This document shows, in pieces, positions 1 through 12,323 of a stretch of 64,000 nucleotides of DNA. Each line of letters starts with the position of its first letter. The stretch's first letter is position 1. Source of the stretch: Fomes fomentarius (Eukaryota; Basidiomycota; Agaricomycetes; Polyporales; Polyporaceae); the NCBI GenBank assembly GCA_022606135.1, contig JABYQN010000010.1:1550001-1614000 (forward strand), written 5' to 3'. The translations under genes were made by a program, and so were the position numbers. The notes below the pieces were generated by a model. That model worked only from the letters and a program-made list of their open reading frames with translations, made no database searches and was not told where the DNA came from.

Positions 1-397
1 CATCCAATAGTAATAATCTGGATGGATGAAGCTCAACTCGGCGTTCTCTGCGATTCACTCATCGCTGGAGTACTACTTACAGTAGCAGTCATCCAGCGTC
101 ATGTTGGTGCCATAGGCATCGTTGTGCCCTACCGCGATCGACATCAGCTATTGCTGCATCTCATCGCGCTCCTGCGTTACGTCGTTCATCTTGGACTGGG
201 AACTCACATTCTGCCACGGCCTCGTTTGTCTGGCTCAGTACATCGTCGAGGTCAATCGCGATCACTGGCTTATCGTCGTCGTGAACGAACTCCTCCAGGA
301 CGGTGCCTGGCCTTGCGCCAGATCTGGGTGTAGCATGTCCAGACTGCGTGAGATGTTTCTTCGGGTCGTACGTCTTCGGACCTGAGATAGCAGCCAT
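1..397 (-). CDS. HAD-superfamily (5'-nucleotidase-like) protein, 5' part, runs off the window
   Basis: Minus-strand gene whose first three exons lie in the window: 397-208, 128-81 and 17-1; the rest is beyond position 1. Both introns are GT..AG (GTGAGT and GTAAGT donors) and splicing joins the frames cleanly. The start at 397 gives MAAISGPKTYDPKK. The conserved block is VIAIDLDDVLSQTNEAVAEW followed by HND and a YYYW stretch, which matches a fungal HAD-like family annotated as haloacid dehalogenase or 5'(3')-deoxyribonucleotidase-like. The DLDD motif would hold the catalytic aspartates (DxDx type). The substrate is unknown and I do not assign one. The family call rests on the N-terminal motif only; the cap and later HAD motifs are out of view. 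Confidence 0.7.
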
Positions 398-944
398 GAT
401 ACTACAGTGAGATGTCGCTGGTAATGAGGAGGATGGATAGGCTGCGATGTCTAAAAGGAAAGTGACCTGGTGGTCGGAAAAGACGGCTTGGTTTTCCGCT
501 TGCAGTCTCAAACGCGAGCACGTGCGTCTGCGTCGCGTAGGTCTGATTTCGACATCGACCGCCGACGCGTCGTGACGCGTCAGGATCAACGTTGAATGTG
601 CAACGCCCGCCCCATACTTACTCAACTTATATAGCATTGATGCATCGTACTGCATACCATCACATCCATACACAATCGGATATATTCTGATATATCCTAA
701 AAGATGGTGGGTATGTGCCGGTTTCTTGGGCAGCTCTGAACAACAACTCGAAACATCATCAAAATCGCTCAGACCGCTCGCTCTCTCATCGAATTGCACA
801 CGACCTATTCCCTGTTCCAAGACTCATGAGCGAGAACGGAAATTGTGGACACAATTGGAGCGCACCGTTCTCCGAGGATGATCATGGTCTCTGGAACGAA
901 TGTCCTAAGTCAGACAACCTGTCTTATCTGTAGGATCCAAGGCG
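398..944. other. intergenic, 547 bp
   Basis: Between the start of the HAD-like gene (minus) and the stop of the carbonic anhydrase gene (minus). It should contain the upstream region of the former and the 3' UTR of the latter. Several AT-rich TATA-like stretches occur around 625-700. I see no conserved coding frame. Confidence 0.5.
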
Positions 945-1662
945 TCAGTTATGACTCTCCACTGCGTATAGATTACGCACCTTGCCCGTCTCGACTTCAT
1001 AAACCCAACCCGTGATCTTCGTGCCAGGAAGGACAAGGGGGTTCTCTTGGAGGAACTTCACGTCAGCCTTGACGCTCTCCTCGAGGCCGTGGAACTCCAA
1101 GAACTCGATCTGGTCGACGACGTTGAGGGCAGAGTTCGAGGGGTCCGACTCCTTCACGAGCGTGCGCAGCTGCGGCGTGTCGAAAGTAAGCATTCCGCAG
1201 CCCGTGTGGTGAAAGACCGCGATCTCGCGCGTCCCAAGAAGACGCTGCGATATAATGATTGACCGCAAGGCTTCCTTGCTGGTAGAGGAGTTGGACGTTA
1301 GCGAACACGCGCGTGCCTGGCAAGCCATTCTGAATCTGAATCTGTACTCACGCGACGCCACCTGCGTTGCGAACGATATGCGCCTCGCCCTCCTGAATGC
1401 CTAGTTCCGCGTAAACACTGTCAATCGAGCCGTCAGTCAGGTGTGCATGTGAAGGAGGACATAGGTTGCCTCACTTGATGCGCGCGTCCATGCAGGTGAC
1501 TGTCCAGCCGTCATTCATTATTCAACATCTCCGTCAAGCCTGGACCGAACGCGACTCACCGATGAGCAACTTCTTCGCAGGCGGAAGAGAGAGGTCGCCC
1601 TTGTCGCCGAAGTTCGCGACGTAGGCCTCGTTCGCCTTCGCGAAATCCTTGTGAGCAGACAT
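945..1662 (-). CDS. beta-class carbonic anhydrase
   Basis: Interconverts CO2 and bicarbonate with a zinc ion. Four exons: 1662-1560, 1499-1475, 1417-1352 and 1278-945, total 528 nt, 175 aa. All introns are GT..AG. The joins recreate the family blocks CMDARI (zinc Cys and Asp-Arg dyad), RNAGG, and HHTGCGM (zinc His and second Cys). The protein starts MSAHKDFAKANEAYVANFGD, the usual start of the short single-domain fungal and actinobacterial type (about 165-175 aa). No clear mitochondrial presequence, so it is probably cytosolic. The 3' exon is preceded by an in-frame ATG at 1361, but that only opens intronic sequence. The family call is firm; physiological role (CO2 supply for carboxylation, CO2 sensing) is inferred from the family. 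Confidence 0.92.
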
Positions 1663-3338
1663 GTGTGAAATGTTAGCCAGCCGGATGGGGTCGGGTAGAG
1701 CGTGCTCGTCTTCTAGCGCGGGGATTTTCTAGTGCCAGATAGGGGGGCATGTCAGTGCGTCCGGACTACTATATCTCACGAGATGCGTGTGGAGTGAAAG
1801 GAGAAGGCCATCGAGCTCGAGTATTGCGAAAGGATGGCGCGTAGTAGGTTCGATGGGCGGGATTTGTCATATTCGACACGAAACGTTCTGCCTATCGTGT
1901 ATAGAGGCTCTCATGCCAATGATGCACAGAAGGCGCGTGACGCCCGCCCCAAGACGTTTCACGATGGTTCTAGACGTGTCCAGTGGCACTAAAAAACAGA
2001 GACTGGGTACGTACAACATCGTTTTCTCCAGCCAATTTGACAGCTGCAACGGAACACGAGCGAGTGAGTGCTGGATGGCCGACGTTGTTAGGCGCCTTGC
2101 GAAGCAGGTGCGAAGTACTCTTGAGGTGGTTGAAGCCGCCATTGTAGAGCCTGCGCGCGAGGAGGTTCATCGAAAAATATTCGAAGCGGCCGCAAGTTGC
2201 AGCGACGATGCGAGAGGGTGCTGGTCAAACTATACACGCGCGCGCACTCGCGACTGAGGCATGTTTTTTCACACGACACGCGCGTCGACGTCATCGACGC
2301 AGAGGGATCCGCGCCCTAATACCTCTATATACATAAGTCCGCTCATTGTCGAGTGACCAGGTGTAGCGGTACGAAATGGTAGGCGCATAACAAGCTATAT
2401 TTTTGCGACTATCATTGGTACTAATGGATTTGTCAGTGGCTGATCAGAGGCTCTGGAGATACTGTGATCATCGCCCCTATTAGAACAGCAAGGCGGCGTA
2501 ATGGTACTATGTATTACAGTGATATCCTGGAGTTGCATATAACAGGAGCGAACCTTCAAGAGCATAAACGATTGGCCGGCTATATGACGACAGGTGAATA
2601 ATTACGAGATCGGATGCTGGACTATTGTTGGCGACGTATTGCAAATTGGAATCGTGAAAGCTGTACAACGCTTAATGGCATTCGCCTGCATTCCTCACAG
2701 ATAAATCTGAAGCGGAGTGTCGAGTTGACGGATGGCGTGGGTCTGGGACTCGGAGTGAGACAGTACCGGGGGCCCATACATGTGCACAAGCCCCGTCGTC
2801 GTATACTCCTAGGGTGATGATGGAGAAAGTCAAGGTGGGGCGTTGAGTAGGTGGCGGAGAATATTCAACAAGGCCTGACGCGGACGGTCTGATCATGGCG
2901 CGTCCGGTACGCCCTCACGTGGCTTGGCGTCGCGTCGCGCCCCCGGACCCCGAAAGCAGCCCTGCATATCTTCGCTTGCCGCGCACAAGCGATCACAACG
3001 CAGTTCGTGTGATATATACAAGAGTCAACAACCACAGTCAAGCACATCGCACCTCTGCACGCCACCAAAACACGCGTTGGAACTTGGGACTATAGCGACA
3101 GCAGCAGCGGTCGTTGGCAAACTCCGTGAGAACACAGCGCGCAGCGAAGGACCCCGAAGGAGTGATCGAGACGCAGCGGCAGGCGCGTGTGGCGGAACGT
3201 CATCGAGGAACGGGCAGCGTTCATTCATCTACAGCCTCACCCATCCCACTTACCCCGACCTCTCCACGCTCCTTCTCTTACCACGACTTCTATTCTCCCC
3301 ATCCCCATCCTCCTCCTCCTCCTTCCCCACTCCTCGTC
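1663..3338. other. intergenic, about 1.7 kb, divergent promoters
   Basis: Separates the carbonic anhydrase (minus) from the tricalbin gene (plus). A pyrimidine-rich tract at about 3285-3335 lies just before the tricalbin start, typical of fungal 5' leaders. A frame at 3114-3338 is open in phase with the tricalbin start but is compositionally leader-like. Minus-strand open frames at 1867-2170 have presequence-like N-termini but no recognisable domain. Nothing else is supported. Confidence 0.45.
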
Positions 3339-6300
3339 ATGGCCTCCGTCGACGGTCCGCCCATGCCTGCAACCGCACAAGCTATGGTGAACGGTATCGT
3401 TGAGCAAGATGCCGCCAGGAGTCGCGTGCCTGTCCATACGTTCGATCCCGACGCAAGTCCTGAGGCCAAGGCCGCTTCCGCTGGTAAGGAGAAAGATAAA
3501 CTGGGACTTGAGAGCGAGGCCACCAAGGGTGGGAAAGGTACGCATCGTCCTATTCGCATTCGCAGTCCCGCAGTTGCGCAAGGCGCTGACCGTTGCGCTG
3601 TAGAAGTCACTGTTGACACGGGCAAGTCAAAGCCTAGCATACTACCGACTATCACTATTGAAGATGCCGACAAGAGTCCCCGCCCCAACGGGCAATCGCA
3701 GAACAATGCCGCAGAATCACCGACATGGTCTACTTCACCGACATCCCCAGACACTCCAGAGCCCCCTGGTGCGATACCAAATGGACCCGCTCCTATTATA
3801 CCCGACTGGTACAAGGTTGGATGGCGTGACGTATCTGGCATCGACCAGCCCAAGGTCACGCAGGGAGAGGAGAGGGACAAGGAATTGCTCGCCCTCTTCG
3901 TCAGCGAGCAATTCTATGGGGAGTGGTATCACAATGCTGCGGTGATAGTTGTGGTAAGTGCCACAACCGATGCTTATATGAAACAAGGATTTACCTTTTG
4001 GATGCCGTAGGCCGTTTTGGTCACCCACTTCCTCACTCGCTTCCACTTCGGAATGGGCTGGGTTTTCATCATCCTGGCCTTCTGCAATACCTACTATAGC
4101 ACCTCCATGGCTCGTACTCGGCAGCGTGCTCGTGACGACATTCAGCGAGAGCTTGTCAAGACTCGCCTCAGCTCTGAGCACGAGGTTGAGACCGCAGAAT
4201 GGATGAACAACTTCCTCGACCGCTTCTGGCTCATCTACGAGCCGGTGCTTTCGCGTACTATTGTTGCCTCCGTCGACCAGATCTTGTCACAGAGCTGTCC
4301 GCCTTTCCTCGACTCCCTCCGGCTCAGCACCTTCACTTTAGGAACGAAGGCACCTCGCATCGAGAAGGTCAAAACATATTCCCGCACCGAAGACGACGTG
4401 GCACTCATGGAATGGTGGCTGTCGTTCACGCCTAAGGACACTTCGGAGCTTACGGAAAGGCAGAAGCTCAACAAGGTCAACCCGAAAATCATCTTGAGCG
4501 TGCGCCTTGGGAAGGGTATTGCGAGCGCCGCCATGCCCATCTTGTTGGAGGATATTTCGTTTAATGGACATATGAAGATTCGTATGAAGTTGATGACCAA
4601 CTTCCCGCACGTCCAACTCGTGGATCTGTCCTTCATGGATAAGCCCGTCATTGACTATGTCTTAAAGCCCATCGGTGGCGAGACCTTCGGCTTCGACATC
4701 GCTAACGTGCGTGGTTTGCCCGCTGTTTACTTTCTGTCTGAGTTGGTGCTGACATCTTCGTAGATCCCGGGTCTGTCTGCGTTCATTCGCGAGACAATCC
4801 ACAGCGTCCTAGGCCCGATGATGTACGAACCAAACGTCTTCACGCTCAACCTCGAGCAGATGTTGTCGGGCGAGCCCCTCGACACTGCGATTGGTGTGCT
4901 GCAGGTCACCGTGCAGAGTGCTCGCGACCTCAAGGCAGCCAAGCTTGGAGGCGGCCGACCCGACCCCTTCGTGGCCCTGAGCATCAACGAGCGCGTCGAG
5001 CTTGCGAAGACCAAGTGGAAGCACAATACGTACGTCATTTTTCATTTCGTGCTGTCTTGTGACGTATGTGGTTTGATTTGACGTCTCGGGCGCCTGTAGT
5101 TCGAACCCGACATGGCTGGAGACTAAGTTCATCCTCGTCAACTCACTTACCGAGAACCTCATTCTCAAGGTCTGGGACTACAATGAGCACCGCGCGAACA
5201 CCGACCTTGGCTTCGCTACGTTTGATCTCAACGCGTTGGAGGCGGATGCCACGCAGGAGAACATCGAGACATCGATCTTGAAGGACGGCAAGGAGCGTGG
5301 CACTCTCCGTTTCGACGTCAACTTCTATCCCGTGCTCAAGCCAGAAGTCGATGCTAGTGGAGTGGAGATACTACCTGATACCAGTACGCCACTAGCATTC
5401 AGTGTTCCAAGATACGTGGACTGACCTCACCACGCCATGACAGAGGTCGGCATTGTGCGCCTCACTGTACACCAAGCCAAGGATCTCGACTCCACGAAGT
5501 CTATGACCAACGACCTCAACCCCTTCGTCAAGTTGTACACGGGCTCGAACAAACACCCGATACACGCAACGCGCAAGGTGAAGCACACGAACAACCCCGT
5601 GTGGGAGGACAGCACCGAGTTCCTCTGCACGGACAAGTCGACGAGCGTCATCATCGCCAAGGTCATCGACGACCGCGACTTTCTCAAGGACCCTGTCATT
5701 GGCTACATGAGTATCCGTCTTGCCGACCTCCTCAAGGCAAAGACGTCAGGCAAGGATTGGTGGCCGCTCAGCGGAGCGCGTAGCGGGAAGCTCAGGGTGA
5801 CGGCGGAGTGGAAGCCGCTCAACATGGCAGGCAGTCTTCACGGCGCGGACCAGTACGTGCCTCCAATCGGAGTCGTGCGCCTCTGGTTGCAGCGCGCGAG
5901 GGATGTCAAGTACGTTTGAATGGTGTTGTTCGAGCCGTGAGCGAATGATTTACCCGTCTTTTCAGGAATGTCGAGGCAACGCTCGGCGGCAAGGTAAGCA
6001 GGCAGTTCGGGACGCGAGAGGCGGGGGATTGGTGCGGGACAGCTTGCCCATGTTCATCCTTTTGTAGAGCGATCCTTATGTCCGCGTCATGGTCAACAAC
6101 GTCATTCAAGGGCGCACGGAGGTCGTCAATAACAGTAAGTGCATGCTACGACCCCCCTAGTGGCGCTCTAATCGCCTTCATGACAGATTTGAACCCTGAA
6201 TGGGATCAAATCATTTATATTCCAGGTATGTCCGCCACCTCTTGATTGAGGTTTTGACATGAGATGAATCATATCTCTACAGTTCATTCGATGAAAGAGG

Positions 6301-8857
6301 TCCGTTCCCAGAGGAGAGATGTGGCTGACCGCTGACATGATTTGCAGACTATGTTGCTGGAGTGCATGGACTACCAACATCTCACGAAAGTGAGCTCTAA
6401 TTCACGGTTCGTTCGCGTTGTGCATAACTGATGATGCGTCTTGTCAGGACCGCTCGCTCGGTTACACCGAACTGAGGGTGTCCGATCTTGCGAGGCCAGC
6501 GACCTCAGAAGACGGCAAATTCCTGTACGAGTCCACTGGCGAGCGTGTTGTCGAAGAGCCTCTTAAGATCGGCAACGGTGCGTTCAAGGGACGGTTGCAC
6601 TACATCGCCTCGTTCGTGCCCGCGTATGCCGTTCGCGGTATCCACTTCAACTCTGGTCCGAGCGAACTCGAACAAGCTGCGGATCGCACGGCTGCTTCGC
6701 CCGACGGCAGCGAGGGCGGTACCGTGGATGACGGAAACGAATCTGAGGAAGAAGATAATGCCGTGCCCGAGGGTGTCACCGTCAACCACCCTGTCGACGA
6801 GAACCAGGCTGAAGGCGCAGAGGCACAGAAGACCCACCGGCCTACGAAGTCGACGGACACCACGGCTACGACGTTTACCACCGGAACGACGACGGAGGAC
6901 GAGAAGCCCCCAGAAGAGCAAGGTATCGAGATGAGCAAAGAGGAGCTCCTCTCTCACCGTACGTTTTCAAAGCTCTTGCTGAGGCCTGATACTCACCGTG
7001 TTGTACAGAGGCCGGTGTCATCGTTTTCAACGTCTTGTCCGGCCGTCTGCACAAGAAGGCGCGACTCGAGGTCCTCCTCGACGACGCATACTGGCCGGCG
7101 TTCAGTACTGCGCGCCCGCGCAGTACCCAGGCGCAATGGGAGTACATTGGCGAAGGTGTTGTCAAGGAGCTCGATTTCAGCCGCGTGTGGCTACGTCTGA
7201 ACGAGGCGGACGAGGGCGATAAGGACGACGTCATCGCTGAATGGAAGGGTGATGCGAAGGCGTTCTTGGATTCGACGCTTGTAGGTCGAAGATCTGGTTT
7301 CGTACGCCTGTCTATTAACAACCCTTTGCTTCAGGATGGCCCGCAGGAGTTCACGCTCTTGAATCCCAACGATGAAGACGACAAATCATTTATCAGGATC
7401 GAGTCGCGCTACTTGCCTGTACCCATCCAGTTGGATCCTAGGGAGAGTGTCAACAGTGAGCACAGTTATTATTATTGTATAAGCGGCACGATATTGATGG
7501 ATTTCCCAGACCAAGGTCTCATCCGTGTGGACCTCTTGGATGGTCACAGCATCCACGCTGCCGACAGGGGTGGTATGCGACGTTCTTACACGTTATCATC
7601 TGTTGATAGGCTGATGTCTGTCCCACAGGCAAATCCGACCCCTTCGTCGTGTTCCACCTCAACGGACAGCGGGTCTTCAAGTCGCAGACAAAGAAGAAGA
7701 CTCTCAATCCCGAGTGGAACGAGAACTTCGTTACGCAAGTGGTAAGTCACCGTAGGATATTGTCGTGGATGGTCGACTGATCGTGTTCCCATTAGCCGTC
7801 GCGCACTGGTGCACACTTCCACCTTGAGGTGTTCGACTGGAACCAGATTGAACAGGCGAAGAGCTTGGGCTCATGCACAATCGATCTGGCCAGCCTTGAG
7901 CCCTTCACCTCTGTGGAACGCAGCGTGGCGCTTTCTCATCAGAAGCATGGCGAAAAGGGCGAGATCCGCTTGCGTCTTCTCTTCACCCCGGAGATCATCG
8001 TCAAGAGCCGCAAGAACACCTCGACGTTCTCATCTGCTGGTCGGGCGATGACGCAGATTGGCCACTTGCCCGGCGCTGCTGGCAAAGGTGTCCTTCAAGG
8101 TGTCACTGGCGTCTTCAAGAGGCGCAACAGCAGCAGCTCGGAATCCTCCAATGAACGCCGCGATCCTCCATCGGGTGTAGTATCGCAACCTGTCTATGAC
8201 GACGCACCTGCTGCATTCCCCGCGTCTGGCTCTTCGAATGGCCATGGAAGTAACGAGCCCGGCACGCTCCGCGTTATCGTCAAGGACGCGAAGGATCTAT
8301 CAACTTCGGACGATATCAAGCCCTATGTGGTCATCCGTGTCGGCGATAAGGAACACAAGACGAAGCATGGCCAGAAGACCTCATCTCCAGAGTGGTGAGC
8401 ATAGTGCGGCTCGCGCGTGTTGTGCCAAGGTGCTAACCGCTTGCTGCATGCACAGGAATGAATCGTTCACGTTCTCAGCTGCGCCTGGGACTCAGCCGAA
8501 GCTCTGGGCCTGGGCGTTCGACCACAAAACGTTGGGCAAAGACAAGCAGCTTGGGCAAGCTGAGATCGACGTGAGTACATGAATATGCCAGTGTAGTGCC
8601 GTACACCTAACCCGTCGAATCAGATTTGGCAACATTTGATACCTGGTGAGGTCATTCCTTCGAAAGACCTTACTATCGAGCTTCGCGAGGGTCAGGGCCT
8701 CCTACACCTCCGGCTGGAGTACGACCCAGACACTCCGCTGTCGACAAAGAACTCGCGCGCATCCCTGCACTCTATGTCGGGTGAGAAACCCCCGCCGATT
8801 TCCCCTTCACGGTTCTCCATCAGTGGCAGGCGGCGGGGAGCGGATCGGGACGACTGA
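3339..8857 (+). CDS. tricalbin-like protein (SMP domain, multiple C2 domains), ER-plasma membrane contact-site tether
   Basis: Exons: 3339-3537, 3604-3953, 4011-4706, 4764-5029, 5100-5383, 5444-5909, 5966-5993, 6068-6134, 6187-6225, 6283-6299, 6348-6389, 6448-6958, 7009-7455, 7510-7572, 7629-7741, 7796-8394, 8456-8570, 8624-8857; 4536 nt, 1511 aa, the usual tricalbin size. Order: acidic/Ser-Pro N-terminus; membrane hairpin about 175-215 followed by a basic ARTRQRARDD stretch; SMP lipid-transfer domain about 240-440; then at least five C2-type repeats starting near 457, 599, 735, 1100 and 1290, plus a degenerate one near 935. Several C2 loops keep Asp pairs for calcium (for example NDLNPFVK, KSDPYVRV, KSDPFVVF). 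Known for the family: anchored in cortical ER, binds the plasma membrane by its C2 domains and moves lipids. ATG 3339 is preferred because it begins the conserved N-terminus; an in-phase upstream open frame reaches 3114. Exon 10 is only 17 nt. Confidence 0.93.
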
Positions 8858-9513
8858 GTGATGGACTCGGACTCAGATGTTAGGATTGCATACTATCGGA
8901 TATCCAGTGGCACCATTGAATCACACGGACAATTCTAATGTCATGAACTCTAGTAATTTCCTCTCACGTTTCGTGTACATATTTCCGTCCATCGTGCTTT
9001 GCTACTACGCTCTCTCACCAAATCACGTAGAGTGCAGTCGAATGAAGCTTGCACGATAGACCTGCTCATGAGCGCTAGCACACATAGGTAACTTCGGAGT
9101 CGTGACAGACATGAATCTCATTCCGGGTGATGTACAGAATCGTGAGGCGTGACAAAGAATACAAAGGTGATGCGTATAACCTGTACGTGCGAAGGTGAAA
9201 AGAATGTAATGCATGCGACCATAGAGAGGGAGGAGGGGTGTCACAGTCGGTGAAGTGCATGAAAAGGGGCCTGGAGAGGCGAAAGAGTTCGGGCTATGAG
9301 GACAAATGACGGAGATGCGTGGACCGGGGAGTGAAGTAAATGTACATAAGGATACTACAACGTGATGGCGACACCCTTATGATGTCGACAGACCTGTGCG
9401 AGTCGGGAACGTAATGCTACAAGCACCATACCAGAGGTGAGGTGAAACCGGGGAGATGTAACCGGGGAGATGTAAGGAGCCGGGTCGGGGATATCGGGAG
9501 GACGAAGAACCAT
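8858..9513. other. convergent 3' intergenic, 656 bp
   Basis: Lies between the stops of the tricalbin (plus) and OPT (minus) genes and must hold both 3' UTRs and poly(A) sites. A repeated GGGGAGATGTAA unit occurs near 9445-9475. No coding sequence is seen. Confidence 0.5.
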
Positions 9514-12323
9514 CTATGACCACTCCGTGGGGCCAAATGTGCCGTTCACAGTGAGGCGCGGCATGCCCATCGCGTCGAACGTGTTGAGCCAGACGCTGTT
9601 GCCCCACCAGTCGAGGTTGATGCCCCCGTTGTGGTACTGCAGTGCGAAGAAGACGATGACGGCACCGACGGAGACGCCGATGTCGAGACCGGCGGAGAGG
9701 ATGTAGTTGAACCGGAGCCACCAGCGGAAGTGGTAGCGACGGATGAACCACTGGAAGAACCCGCCGACCATCGCCCAGGAGGAGTAGTTGATGCCCGTCG
9801 CAGGCGGGAGCTGCGCGAGACCCGCGAAGCAGACGGGAATGTTGACGTACCGCCAGAACGACGCGGGATAGCGGCGGGCGAGCACGTAGAAGGGGATGGG
9901 GAGGAGGGCGCCGATGAGGAAGAAGTAGAGCACCCAGTTGTACCTGAGCATGATCGTTAGTGTTCCGCTTCGTGTAGCATGAGAGAGAAGGATGCTTACA
10001 TTCCGCCAGGCGAAAAGAGACGACGCGGGCCGATACCTCCCCAAATGATTCCTGCCGTCGCGAACGTGTTGATGTCGTTGCAGATGAAGCCGTCCTTCTG
10101 GGTCGGTTGGCAGAAGTCCTCGATGTTGGCGAATTGCCACTCCTGGACACCAACGCAGACGAAACAGGCAAGCGTCGATGCCACTACCTGTGCCATGAAC
10201 ATGACGCGAGGAGGGATCTTCTGGTAGTGGCCGATCTTCAGGTCGTTGAGGAAGAAGAGTGCCTGGTACAACGGGACAAAGCCGTAGGTCTTGAACACCA
10301 TCGCGCCAATGGGACGATTGGGCAGCACGTAACCGGCGATGAACTCAGCGAGCACGTTGGTGGCGGGCAGCTGGTTGGTGATGGCCCGGATAAGACCGAT
10401 GGGGATAAGCAAGACCAAGCCCATACCGAGGGAAAAGATGAGAGCCCAGACGGGGAATTGGGTGGGGAACACCTCGATGGCGACGATGCCGAACACGAAG
10501 GCGATCACGAAGAGTATGGCGTACCACCACATAGGGACTTCAGGGTACGCAGCCATGAGACGCGCGTGGATATCCTTCTCGTCGCGGAGGGAACGGCGGA
10601 ACTGACGCATGATGTCGTTCCTGTACCAGACTAGTTCGATTGTTAGCACCATGGTCTACCACAGAGATGGATCGCCACTCACGGAAGGTGTGCACGACAA
10701 CTGCAGTGATGACAGCGAACTGAGTCCCGTACGCGAGCATAAGAGTAGCAGACATATAAAGTGGGGAGTAAGCCTTGTACTTCTCCTCATCGAAGAATCC
10801 GTCGGGGGTGATAACCGCGCTGATGTCGTAAGGCGCCCCGGTCCTGTCGAAGGCACCGGCCGACGAAATTGGGAAGTATCCCGTAAAGAGGAAGTTCTTG
10901 ACTGTCAAGTTCAATCCGTGAGGGGAAGAACGGCGCACATGATATCGAAGAATACTCACAGTACATGATGGGCGCGATGATCCAGTACATCACGACGAAT
11001 GCAAGGAAAACGTTCACTTCGGTCCACCACTGCAGAACATCGTCCAAGTGAGTTTGAGATGATAGCATAACTCTCGTAGGACTTACGGGAGAAACCAAGG
11101 GGCTGCCGAGCCAGGAAATCATCGACCAGTCGAAGGTCAAGAAGCCAAGGCCGAGACCCGTGTTGTACCCGAAGAGGGTGTTGACCGTCTGATTCTGAGG
11201 CGCGATCCAGCAGACCCAGCTAAACACGCTGAGGCCGGTGAAGAGGAAGCCGGGGACGAAGTACCAGAGGGAGCTCGCAACCGCGACGATGAGGAAGAAC
11301 TTCTCACGAGAGATGTGTTTCGTCTCCTTCTTGCCCCAGTTGCGGTTCAGTGTGTTGAGCAGTGCGCAGCTCACCAACGCCGACGGCCAGATCATGCTCG
11401 AGGGCCAGGTGAGGACGTGGCGCACAAGACCAGCCCACGAGTAGCCAATCATCTGCGAGGAGAGGGTGAGGAGAAGCTGATATCCAATGCCCGGGTTCAT
11501 GCCGTAGAAGACCTTCTGGGCGGAGAAAATCGTGGTTGAGTAGACGTCGGTGTAGACAGCATTCGCCATGATAGTGATGACGGTGTGCTCCTTGACGCTG
11601 AAAGGGCCAGGGTTGAAGGACCAGATGTAGCCGAACGTGCGGAACCTCTTGGTAGGGAGGACCCATTCGAGGAACTTGCCTGCCGGCAGGGCGATCAACT
11701 GCGCGATAAGTGCGCTAATGAGAACGGAGGGCCCTGGAGAGGGTGTCAATGATACAGTTGAGAATGGGGGCAACAATACACGTACAGCGCGAAACAAAGA
11801 AATGGTTCAAGCCCGACAGGAAAACGGAAATGATGATCCCCAAAAACCAACTGCATGATACCTGTTAGTCCTGATGCACTCATCGCGAACGTCATGATGA
11901 CTCACACTCGGAAGGTGTTGACGGGAATCGTAGGGTCATCGTAGTTCGGAACCGCTGCCCTGACTTCTGCGTACGGCGAGTCCCTATAGTGCGACCAAGC
12001 TCAGCATACACGCAAGGGTAGATGCAAGCGCGGACATACTCGTTCATATTTTGCAGGGCAGCCTCACGAAGGTCCAACTTCGCGGGACTGGTCGGGCTTG
12101 AGTCGAAGCGCGACGACTCAACATCGGAGGAACGGAAGGAGTGATCGGTCCATGAGGAGGTTTGTCGTTTCTCTTCGTAGCTTGTGAAGCTCGCGGTTTC
12201 AGAGGAGTAGTCCCAATTGGGGTCGTTGAAGTGCTCGTCGAAAACATCCTCAGGGACATCGGGAGCAGCGTTGCGATGACGCAGGAACTGGGAGATAGAG
12301 AGATGGCGCGCGGCAGCCTCCAT
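9514..12323 (-). CDS. OPT-family oligopeptide transporter
   Basis: Plasma-membrane proton-coupled importer of small peptides; some fungal members carry glutathione. Exons: 12323-12040, 11983-11906, 11850-11786, 11733-11087, 11029-10960, 10901-10683, 10630-10000, 9943-9514; 2424 nt, 807 aa, the normal length. The first 120 residues are a cytosolic acidic tail, then about a dozen or more hydrophobic segments. Family signatures are present: FNPGPFSVKEH (NPG motif) and QKIPPRVMF (KIPPR motif). The soluble loops and the C-terminus NGTFGPTEWS also fit the family. It is divergent from a TauD-like dioxygenase across a 1-kb shared upstream region, which may mean common nutrient control. The family is certain; substrate is not deducible. 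Confidence 0.94.

Noticed and set aside
161..820. 219-codon minus-strand frame taken as a single gene
   Set aside because: Only the part from the ATG at 397 is conserved, and it must be spliced at 208; the upstream portion is untranslated and the distal end is intronic.
9377..10171. 264-codon minus-strand frame at the OPT 3' end
   Set aside because: It is the wrong frame across the last OPT intron; the OPT frame holds the family sequence.
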